The notes under the pieces are model-generated. The model worked only from the letters and a program-made list of their open reading frames with translations, did not search any database and had not been told where the DNA came from. 41,639 bases of DNA. Source: Selenomonas sp. oral taxon 126 (GTDB lineage Bacteria > Bacillota > Negativicutes > Selenomonadales > Selenomonadaceae). Position 1 is the stretch's first letter; the number at the start of each line of letters is the position of its first letter. The position numbers were made by a program, and so were the translations under genes. Where the stretch lies: the NCBI RefSeq assembly GCF_001683335.1, contig NZ_CP016201.1:102155-143793 (forward strand), given 5' to 3'. Shown piece by piece: positions 32,387 through 41,500 of this stretch.

Positions 32387-32406
32387 GGGACTGCCGCAGC
32401 AGCCCC
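32387..32406 (-). terminator. weak terminator between pgi and the PilP-like gene
   Basis: GGGACTGC and GCAGCCCC form a short stem with a CGCA loop. In the leftward direction it is followed by TTTCTATGTTT, an interrupted U-run. Partial read-through into the pilus-type genes is plausible. Confidence 0.55.
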
Positions 32407-32437
32407 TCCCCTCATGAAGACATTTGCCTCCGAAAAT

Positions 32438-33886
32438 TTATCCCTTCAACGCCTGGAGCTTCGGTCCCATGATGCGCTTGTACGCCTCCACGCCCGGCTG
32501 ATCGAATGCGTCCACATCCGCGAGTTCGCCCTCGTAGGCAATGGACATCGCGAGCAGATAGAGCAGCTCGCCGAGATGATACGGCGTCAGCTCCGGCAAC
32601 GCAAAGACCGCACTGTAGCGCTTGTTCGACGCGAGTGCGTCCGCGTTCGACTGACGTGCAACCTCGAGCGCCGCCCCCATCGTGACACCCGCAATATCCG
32701 CGAGCTTCTTGACCTCGGGGAATGCGTTCGGAATCACGAGATCGTCCGCCCACTTGTCGATGCGGATGAACTGCACGACCTTGTTGAGCTTGCCCTCCTG
32801 ATGCTGCTGCGTCTGCGCGTGCATATCCGTCGTACCGACCGCAACGACAGGCGTACGCCCGTAGCAGACTTCCTTGCCCTCCTTGTTGAACTGCTTGCCG
32901 AGCGACTCGGCGAGCAGCTGGATGTACCACTCGGAGACGGATTTCAGATAGTCACCGTAGGGCATCATGATCTCGATGTCGCGCCCGTGCTTCTCCGATG
33001 CCGCAAATTTCAGCGCAGCATTGAGCATGGCGGGATTCTGCCAGAGATCGTCGCTTTGGCACGCCGCATCCATGTCACGTGCACCCGCGAGGAAGCTCTC
33101 GATGTCAAAGCCGATGCACGCGGCGAGCGTGAGCCCGACCTCGGTGAAGACCGTGAAGCGTCCGCCCACGCCGTCCGGCACGGCGAACTGCTTCCAGCCC
33201 ATGTCCATCGCGAGCTTCTTGAGCAGCGTTGGCTTCTCCTCGTTCGGGTCAGTGACAGCGACCACCTCGACCTCGACGTTGTCCGCCTTCATGAACTCAT
33301 CGTACATGACCATGAAGTTGGACATCGTGTCGAGCGTGCCGCCCGACTTCGAGATGACGAGGAGCATGATGCGCAGCGGCCCTGCCCCGTTCTTCTTCTT
33401 GATCTGCGCGACATCCCTCAGATGGTTGATGATGTCGCCCGTGCGGCGCGGGTCAATATTGTTGCCGCTGAAATAGATGCGCGGATAGTTGTCGCGCTGC
33501 TCGTTCGAGAGCGAGTTCCAGAGTTCGCCGCAGTGCACATCGAACAGCACCTTGTTCCCGAGGAACGAGCCGCCGATGCCGAGCGAGATCACGACATCCG
33601 TGTTCTCCTGCACGTGCTTGCCGAGCTCCTTCAGCCGCGCAATCGACGAGGGCGAGTTGATATGCCCCTCCTCGATGTAGGGCGTCTGTGAGAACAGCAC
33701 CTTCTCCGGCTCGCCGTCCTTCGAGAGATGCGCACGGATAAAGCCCTTTTCGCGCATGACCTTCATCGCCTCATGCGCCTTCTTGAGATCCTCTGCGTAG
33801 AATGCGAGGTCGGCGTCCGTCACCTTGCCCTCGCCGTAGAGATTGTCATAGTCAAATGTAAATCCGGATTTCAGTACAAGACTCAT
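32438..33886 (-). CDS. pgi: glucose-6-phosphate isomerase
   Basis: A 482-residue phosphoglucose isomerase interconverting glucose-6-P and fructose-6-P in the cytoplasm. Motifs: VISLGIGGSFLGNKVLF, SKSGGTLDTMSNF (phosphate loop), the FTVFTEVGLTLAACIGFD block, the catalytic-region segment VGTTDMHAQTQQHQEG, and YHLGELLYLLAMSIAYEG. The ATG at 33886 lies six bases after AAGGAG; the TTG one codon upstream is less likely. It starts 27 bp after the phosphohexomutase stop, so the two enzymes of adjacent hexose-phosphate steps form an operon. Confidence 0.96.
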   Translation of the reverse strand: MSLVLKSGFTFDYDNLYGEGKVTDADLAFYAEDLKKAHEAMKVMREKGFIRAHLSKDGEPEKVLFSQTPYIEEGHINSPSSIARLKELGKHVQENTDVVISLGIGGSFLGNKVLFDVHCGELWNSLSNEQRDNYPRIYFSGNNIDPRRTGDIINHLRDVAQIKKKNGAGPLRIMLLVISKSGGTLDTMSNFMVMYDEFMKADNVEVEVVAVTDPNEEKPTLLKKLAMDMGWKQFAVPDGVGGRFTVFTEVGLTLAACIGFDIESFLAGARDMDAACQSDDLWQNPAMLNAALKFAASEKHGRDIEIMMPYGDYLKSVSEWYIQLLAESLGKQFNKEGKEVCYGRTPVVAVGTTDMHAQTQQHQEGKLNKVVQFIRIDKWADDLVIPNAFPEVKKLADIAGVTMGAALEVARQSNADALASNKRYSAVFALPELTPYHLGELLYLLAMSIAYEGELADVDAFDQPGVEAYKRIMGPKLQALKG

Positions 33887-33913
33887 CAAAAACTCCTTCC
33901 TGTACCAGAACTC

Positions 33914-35269
33914 TTAGGCACGAATCTCTGCCAGCAGCTCGTCCGTCTTCTCCTTGAGCAACGCCTCATCCTGCCGCGTTTCAACGTTCAGACGGATGAC
34001 CGGCTCCGTGTTCGACATGCGCAGGTTAAAGCGCCATTTGTCGAACTCAATCGAGAGGCCGTCCACCTTTGTCACCTTGCCGCTCGCACCGTACTTCGCC
34101 TCGATGCGGTCCATGACCGCCTTTGCGTCCGCGACCTTGCTGTTGACCTCACCCGAGGTTGGGAAGCGATCCATGCGCGCCTTCATCAGCTCGGAGAGCG
34201 TCTTGCCGCCCGATGCACTCATCAGCTCCGCCACGAGCAGCCACGGAATCTGACCGCTGTCGCAGTAGGAGAAATCGCGGAAATAGTGATGTGCGCTCAT
34301 CTCGCCGCCGTAGATCGCATTGACCTCGCGCATCTTGTCCTTGATGAATGCGTGGCCGCTCTTGCACATGACGGGCTTGCCGCCGAGACTCTCCGCAATC
34401 TCAATCGTGTTCCAGACGAGGCGCGGATCGTAGATCACGCTTGCCCCCTTGTTCTTCTTGAGGAACGCCTCCGAGAGGAAGCCGACCATGTAGTAGCCCT
34501 CGATGAAGCCGCCCTTTTCGTCAAAGAGGAAGCAGCGGTCGAAGTCGCCGTCCCATGCCACGCCGAAATCCGCGCCCGTCTCGCGCACGACCTTTGCCGT
34601 CGCCTCGCGGTTCTCCTGCAGGATCGGGTTCGGCACGCCGTTCGGGAAATTGCCGTCCGGCTCGTTGTAGACCTTGACGAGCTCGAAGGGCAGGAACTTC
34701 TCCATTGCGTTGATGATGGGACCTGCCGCGCCGTTGCCCGTGTTGACGACGATCTTGTACGGCTTTAGTTTGCTCACATCGACATAGGTGAGGATGTGCT
34801 TCACATACTCATCGAGTATGTCCACCTGCTCGATCTTGCCGGGCGTCGCTGCGGGTGCAGGATAGGTCTCACCGACCGCCATCGCCGCAATGTCCTTCAG
34901 CCCCGTATCGCTCGAGATCGGACGCGACTCTTCGCGCACGAACTTCATGCCGTTGTACTGCTTCGGATTGTGGCTCGCCGTAATCATGATACCGCCGCCA
35001 AGGCCGAGATGTGCCGTCGCGAAGTAGATCATCTCCGTGCCGCACTGCCCGATGTCGACAACATCGCAGCCCGCCTCCGTGAGCCCCTTTGCGAGCGCAT
35101 CGCGGATCGCGGGTCCCGAGAGACGGATGTCATGTCCGATCGCAACCTTCTTCGCGCCGAACAGCGTGGGGAAACTGCGTCCAACGCGGTAAGCGAGCTC
35201 CTCGTTCACCTCGTCGGGATAGATACCGCGTACATCGTATGCGCCAAAACCTTTGTCTGTCACTGCCAT
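33914..35269 (-). CDS. phosphomannomutase/phosphoglucomutase
   Basis: A 451-residue alpha-D-phosphohexomutase. Motifs in order: FGAYDVRGIYPDEV, the active-site serine in TASHNPKQYNGMKF, Mg-binding DGDFDRCF, sugar-binding GGEMSAHHYF, and phosphate-binding RMSNTEPVIRLNVE. It interconverts glucose-1-P/glucose-6-P or mannose-1-P/mannose-6-P; ManB/AlgC-type proteins often do both. The ATG at 35269 follows GGAGGGG. The frame is open 28 codons further but lacks family similarity there. Its glucose-1-P feeds the GlgC reaction coded elsewhere in the window. Confidence 0.94.
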   Translation of the reverse strand: MAVTDKGFGAYDVRGIYPDEVNEELAYRVGRSFPTLFGAKKVAIGHDIRLSGPAIRDALAKGLTEAGCDVVDIGQCGTEMIYFATAHLGLGGGIMITASHNPKQYNGMKFVREESRPISSDTGLKDIAAMAVGETYPAPAATPGKIEQVDILDEYVKHILTYVDVSKLKPYKIVVNTGNGAAGPIINAMEKFLPFELVKVYNEPDGNFPNGVPNPILQENREATAKVVRETGADFGVAWDGDFDRCFLFDEKGGFIEGYYMVGFLSEAFLKKNKGASVIYDPRLVWNTIEIAESLGGKPVMCKSGHAFIKDKMREVNAIYGGEMSAHHYFRDFSYCDSGQIPWLLVAELMSASGGKTLSELMKARMDRFPTSGEVNSKVADAKAVMDRIEAKYGASGKVTKVDGLSIEFDKWRFNLRMSNTEPVIRLNVETRQDEALLKEKTDELLAEIRA

Positions 35270-35286
35270 GTAACGTCCCCTCCTCC

Positions 35287-35311
35287 ATGGGAAGCCCCCT
35301 CGGCATCCCAT
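35287..35311 (-). promoter_or_regulatory. leader hairpin of the phosphohexomutase gene
   Basis: ATGGGA/TCCCAT form a stem whose mRNA strand includes ATGGGATGCC, ending right beside the GGAGG ribosome site. The rest of the upstream gap (35312-35444) is AT-rich, with no clear -35/-10 pair that I trust. Confidence 0.4.
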
Positions 35312-35444
35312 AAACACCCCTGTCTCCCACCTGCGGCAGAACCATCGGGGCATAACAAAACACTAAAGAACATAAATAGATATTCGCCGTCCTTTCCTTC
35401 TTTTCCTCTCTCCTGCATCAAAATCTTACGAACTTTTCTTGTGT

Positions 35445-35501
35445 TTTTTATAAAAAACAGGGGCTGCCGCACGAGGTTTTTCAACTTCGCGCAACAGCCC
35501 C
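35445..35501 (-). terminator. intrinsic terminator of the adhesin gene
   Basis: On the minus strand GGGGCTG/CAGCCCC closes a longer stem (GCGCGA against TCGTGC), followed by TG and TTTTTT. It lies 15 bp beyond the adhesin stop. Confidence 0.85.
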
Positions 35502-35515
35502 ATCCTATAGCCCGT

Positions 35516-38500
35516 TTACATCTCTACGGTAATTGCATCCTCCTTTGCGTTTTCTGCCGACATATCTGCATTTTCCGCCTGCTCCTGCATGGCGAGCGCC
35601 TTGCCGTCCGTCGCAGAGACACGCAGTCCGCCAAGCGCGGCATCCATATTCTGCCGCAATGCACGACCCATGAAGTCAACCAAATTCTCCCGCTGCGAAT
35701 AAACGAAGCGATAGTTCGAAAGCGCAAGCAGATTGCCGTTGCTCTCCTGCCGGTTCGGTCCCGTGAAGAAGATGTGCATCCACCCCTGTGCATCAGAGCC
35801 GCGCCACGCATCCAGGTTGGAGCGCGGGTTGTTCCTGTTGACATCATTCCAGTAGGTCACGGGGTTGCCGTCGATCTGCGGCGGCGTGCCGTAGATGCTC
35901 GTCTCCTGTCCTGCGTAGGAAATGTCCGCCCTGCCCTCGATAAAGAGTTTGTCAAAGCGCACCCTGCCGCCGGATATCTTGAATTTTGCTTTGTTCGCCC
36001 ACAGCCGCTCAAAGCGAACGCCTGCGCTGCCGCCCAGATCGAGATTGCCCATTGTGAAATTGTCAATCGGCCGATCGTCACGCGCACCGCTCGGTTCGAT
36101 GGAGAGCATTCCATCCGCTCCCTCGCGAACACGGACGTTATCAAGATTCATATCCGCCCCCTGAACGATCATGCGGCGTTCCGCAATGATGTTTTCGAGG
36201 TTCATCTTCTTGCTCTCGTCTTTCAGCATGACGGCGACAAGCGCGCCGTTGATCTCATAGACATGGATGTTGCCGTGTGCAAGGCCGACGCGGACATCGC
36301 GGTCTGCGTAGATGCGATGCAGGTCAACATCGCCTTCGCCGCTGTTCGTGATGGTGACGTTGCCGATTCCCTTGGCATCGGCTTTCACGGAGACTTTTGC
36401 ATCGCCGATCTGCTTGATGTCGCCCTTGGTGGCAACCGTCGCTTTGATGTTTCCTCCTGTGCTGTGAATATCGCCGCCAAAGAGCATATCGCCGTTCTTT
36501 GTGGCGAAGGTAATATCCTTGCCCGCCGTCAGTCCTTTCTCGAGTTTGATTGTGCCCTGTGTCCCTGTGGAGACGGAGGCCTCCTTGCTCGCATGGACTG
36601 CGCCGTGGCTGTGGATGTCGCCGTCCTCAGCACGGAGTTTTACGGTGTCAGCGGAAATGCTGCCCGTCTCCATCTCCTTTTGGGAATGAAGGTCGGCTGC
36701 GCCGCCTGCTTTGACATCATTTGCCTTGAGGGATGTCCCCGCGGTCAGAGTCGCCTTGCCGCCCGCCGTGACGTTCTGTGCAGTGATCTGTGTGCCGGCG
36801 TTCAGCGTCGCCGTACCTCCTGCCGACACATTCTGTGCCGTGAGATTCGTACCTGCGTTCAGCGTTGCCGCCTCTTCTGCCGTCACATTCGCTGCCTTGA
36901 GGTCAGTACCGGCTTTGAGCGTTGCCGCTTTTCCTGCCGTGACATTCTTTGCCGTCAATGTATCGTCGGTTTCAATCGTCAGCGTGCCATCCGCACGAAC
37001 ATCGCCGCCAAGCTCTGCCGCATGGGCTTTGAGCCGACCGTCCGCCTTCGTGTAGAGCGTTGCTCCCTCCTTCGTTATGATGTTGTTCTTCGCAAGAATC
37101 GTAAGATCCTTATCCGAGGTCAGGTTGCCATTGAATTTGGCATCGTGACCCGCGTCGATCTGCGTCATGCCATGCGACGATATTGCGCCATTTACGGTAA
37201 GATCGTTGGTTGCATGCGCCTTGAGGTCGCCGTCCGTCGTCACTGTGCCGTCAATCGCTGCGTCATGACCCGCGTCGATCTGCGCCATGCCGTGCGAGAG
37301 TATGGCGCCGCGCACCGTGAGATCGTTGATCGCGCGCGCCGTGAGGTCGCCGCCGGTCGTCACTGTGCCGTTTATCGCTGCATCATGACCCGCTGTCAGC
37401 TCCGCCTTGCCGCCCGCCGACACATTCTGCGCCGTGAGGTCAGTACCCGCATGGAGTGTTGCCGCACCTCCCGCTTTCACATTCTGTGCCGTAAGGTTCG
37501 TACCCGCGTTCAGCGTCGCCGCACCGCCCGCCGTAACGTCACGCACGGACAGGTTCTTTCCTGCCGTCAGTGCGGCATCCTTGCCCGCCGACACGTTCTG
37601 CGCCGTGAGGTCAGTGCCCGCATTGAGCGTCGCCACACCTCCTGCCATGACATTCTTTACCGCGAGTCGCTCATCGGTCTCAATCGTCAGCGTGCCGTCC
37701 GCACGAACATCGCCGCCAAGCTCTGCGCTGTGGGCTTTGAGCCGACCGTCCGCCTTCGTGTAGAGCGTTGCTCCCTCCTTCGTTATGATGTTGTTCTTCG
37801 CAAGAATCGTAAGATCCTTATCCGAGGTCAGGTTGCCATTGAATTTGGCATCGTGACCCGCGTCGATCTGCGTCATACCATGCGACGATATTGCGCCATT
37901 TACGGTAAGATCGTTGGTTGCACGCGCCGTGAGGTCGCCGTCCGTCGTCACTGTGCCGTCAATCACTACGTCATGACCCGCGTCGATCTGCGCCATGCCG
38001 TGCGAGAGTATGGCGCCGCGCACCGTGAGATCGTTGATCGCGTGCGCCGTGAGGTCGCCGCCGGTCGTCACTGTGCCGTTTATCGCTGCATCATGACCTG
38101 CTGTCAGCTCCGCCTTGCCGCCCGCCGACACATTCTGCGCCGTGAGGTCAGTGCCCGCATGGAGTGTTGCCACACCTCCTGCCGACACATTCTGCGCCGT
38201 GAGGTTCGTACCTGCGTTCAGCGTCGCCGCGCCTCCTGCCATGACATTCTTTACCGCGAGTCGCTCATCGGTCTCAATCGTCAGCGTGCCGTCCGCACGA
38301 ACATCGCCGCCAAGCTCTGCCGCATGGGCTTTCAGTCTGCCGTTTTCTTTGGTATAGAGATTTGCTCCCTCCTTCGTCACGATGTTGTTCTTCGCAAGAA
38401 TCGTAAGATCCTTATCCGAGGTCAGGTTGCCATTGAATTTGGCATCGTGACCCGCGTCGATCTGCGTCATGCCGTGCGACGATATTGCGCCATTCACGGT

Positions 38501-41500
38501 AAGATCATTCTTTGCACGCGCCTTGAGGTCGCCGCCGGTCGTCACTGCGCCGTCAACAGCGATGTCTTTATCCGCTGTCAGCTCTGCGCTGCCTGCGGCA
38601 TCCATGTCGCCCCGCACCGTGAGTTTATCATCGGTATGCAGGCGCACGTCGCCCGTCGCAGCACCCGCCTTCACCGTCTTGACGGCGCCGGTTGTCAGCG
38701 CGCCTTTCTGCATGATGGTGACGTTGCCTGCTGCTGCAAGATCCGCCACCGTCATCGCGCCCGTATTCACAATGTGGACGCTGCCGCCGACCATATCGCC
38801 GGAGAGCCCCGCCATCGTAAGAACAGGGAATCTGTTCTGCGTGCCGAGGAGACTGACCGCACCATCCGACTTTACGCTCAGCGTATTGCTCTTTATGCTG
38901 CCGCTTTCGCTCTGCGTGATGCCATTCTTCGCGGAGAGATTGACGGTCTTTGCCGTGATCGCGCCGTTCGTGAGCGCAATACTGCCATCGCTCGATGTGA
39001 TGTTCGTTGTTTCTTCCGCCGTGAGCTGCGCGGCTTTGTCGTCTGCCTCCTTGAGTTCCACTTTGTTGACCGCGCTGACCGAGATGTTCCTGCCTTTCAG
39101 TCCGCCGAGCAGGAGCGATCCGCTGTCTTTGCTCGCGATATGGACATCATGCGTACCTGCATTGGCAAAGAGGAGGCTCTCTGAGGCGATGCGGATGCCG
39201 TCTGCCGCCGTACCGAGGTCGCCCGCATCCGAGGTCAGCGTGATGCGTCTGCCCTTGATGTAGCCGTCGGTTTTGCCGGCCTCGTTCGTCATGCGCATTC
39301 CCTTGGAGGCGGTCAGAACGACATCGCCGTTGCTGCCGACCGACTGAATGGTCAGCAGACGCGCCGCATCCTGTTTGATATAGATACCGCCCGACGCATT
39401 GGCGTCGAGCACGCCGCTCGCGTTGATGAGCAAATGTCTGTCTGCCCTGCCGATGCCGCCGTTGCCGGCGCGCAGGGAGAGGTTCGCCGCCGTGATGGCT
39501 GTATCGCCGCCATAGATGCCTTTGTCGCCCTGCAGATCGACGTTCCCCTTGGAGGCGACGGTGCCGAGGTTCAGCGTGCTGTCCTTGCCGAGAACGTAAA
39601 TGCGTTGATCGCCGTACAGATTGAGCTTGCCGCCGTCACGCATCTGTACCTTGACGGGACGCGTACGCGTGATCTCTACACCGCTCTCCGTCCAGCGCAG
39701 CTCGCCCGCGCGTGCATTCGAGAGCGCACGCAGATTCTCCTCCTGCATGAGGTCGGCATTGGCGATGCTTTTCTTTGTACCGTCCTCGCCGATGCCGCGA
39801 TTTGCGCCCGCTGTGAGCGTGATATTGCGCCCGACGATGTTCGGTTCCTTGACCTCTGTGACCTGGCCCGGCGTCGAGTTGATGACACTGTTTTGGATGG
39901 CATAGCGCAGCCCGTTCGCACTCCATCCGTAGCTCTTGCTCTCATCGAGCGTCTTGTAGTCGCGGATGAAGGTGCGTACCTTGTCCACCTCTGTCTTTGA
40001 ATGCTCCGACGTCGGGACAATGCCGCGGTCAGCAAAGAATTTCTCCTCTGCTTTGCCAATGGTGTTTTTATACGCCTCCTCTGCCGACCAGCCCGCTTCG
40101 TGCGAGGCTTTCAGCTCGGCAATATATGCCGCACGTGCCTTCTGTATGTCCGCATCCGTGCGGTACGCCTCGGAGATGCTCTGATAGTTGTTATAGAGCG
40201 CCTCCACCTGTGCATCTGTCGCTCCTTTCGCGCTCATCTCCCGCGCGGCCACCTTGCCGAGCCTCCGCAGCCCCTCGAGACGTTCCTCCTTGGCGGCGGC
40301 TGCGGCGTGTGTGCTTTCGTTTGCCGCATCGCTTCCATGCGTCAGCCCGAGCTCTTTCCAACGCTTCATGCGTTCATCTGCATCAGAGAGCGTTCCCTCC
40401 TCCGCCACGGCGTCGATGATCGAGCCTTGCTCCGCCGTGAGATGTACGTCACCATTTGCACTGCTGATCTTGCCAACTCTCAGATCGCCATTGGTCTGTT
40501 TCTGCGTCAATGTGATGTTGCCATCCGCCGTCACGTCAACTCTGCCCTCTGCCCAAACGGGAAGATCGACTGCCGCCGTGCTCGTGAGCGTGATGTTCGC
40601 GCCCTTCACGGCAGGGTTGGCGCCCTGTGCCGCACGAATGCTGCCATTGGCGCGAATGCGTACATCCGAAAGCGACGATGCGCCCGCATATGCCTTGACG
40701 ATCTGTACGTCGCCGCGCTGTGCGGTAAAGTCGATCGCGCCTGCCGTTGTGGAAAGCTCGACCTTCGATACTGCATCCGTATTCGCTGCGCTCTGCACGA
40801 GATTCATGCCCTGTGCAGCACTCGCCGTCAGGTTGTTCGTGTAGGCGATGCCGTTGTTCCCACGGCTGCTCTCGATCCTGCCCGCATCCGATTTCAGATT
40901 GACGGCATAGTCACGATTCGTCAGATTGCGGATGGCACCGTTCAGGACGAGATTTCCCTTTGTATGCACGTCCACATTGCCCTGTTCGTGGCTCGTGAGG
41001 AAGTCCACACCGATCGTGCGGTCTGCCGCGACGTGATAGGTGTTGTTCGTATCGGTCGTTTTTCTGGTGTTCCACTGTAAGAAGTAAATGCCATACCCGA
41101 GGAATTTTCCCGTTTTTCGATCATCCATCTTCGGCGTGCCATCCTCGTTATAGAGACGATTGCCGTCCTTATCTTCCAACCATTTACCGTAATACTTCGT
41201 ACTGTCGGGCGGGTCGGGGAATGGGTTGCTGTCCGACGAATACACATTGCCGTCTACCCGGAACTCTTTGCTCGTATCGCCCTCGCCGAAATAGGCGCCG
41301 TTCGGGAGCGTATCTCCTGCACTGCGCTCCACCGTGGTAATGCGCGTTGTGCCGTTTTTGATATTCTCCTCTTTCATGGCTTCCCCAACCACACCGGTCG
41401 GAATCAGCCCCCACGCAATAAAGCGGCTGCCGTAGCTGTAGTGCTTCTCTGTCGTATGACCGCTCCTGCCGCCCGTCCAGTTGTAGGTCAGCCCCGCCTT

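Noticed and set aside
35270-35353. 28-codon N-terminal extension of the phosphohexomutase
   Set aside because: The Trp/Arg-rich peptide is unlike the family. MAVTDKGFGAYDVRG with GGAGGGG upstream is the expected start.
36690-38600. CRISPR-like array
   Set aside because: The repeats are in-frame coding modules of the adhesin with no unique spacers and no cas genes nearby.
34796-39184. 1462-codon open frame on the plus strand
   Set aside because: Antisense to the phosphohexomutase and adhesin genes. Its apparent repeats (CRHI, RREV) are just the complement of the adhesin repeats.
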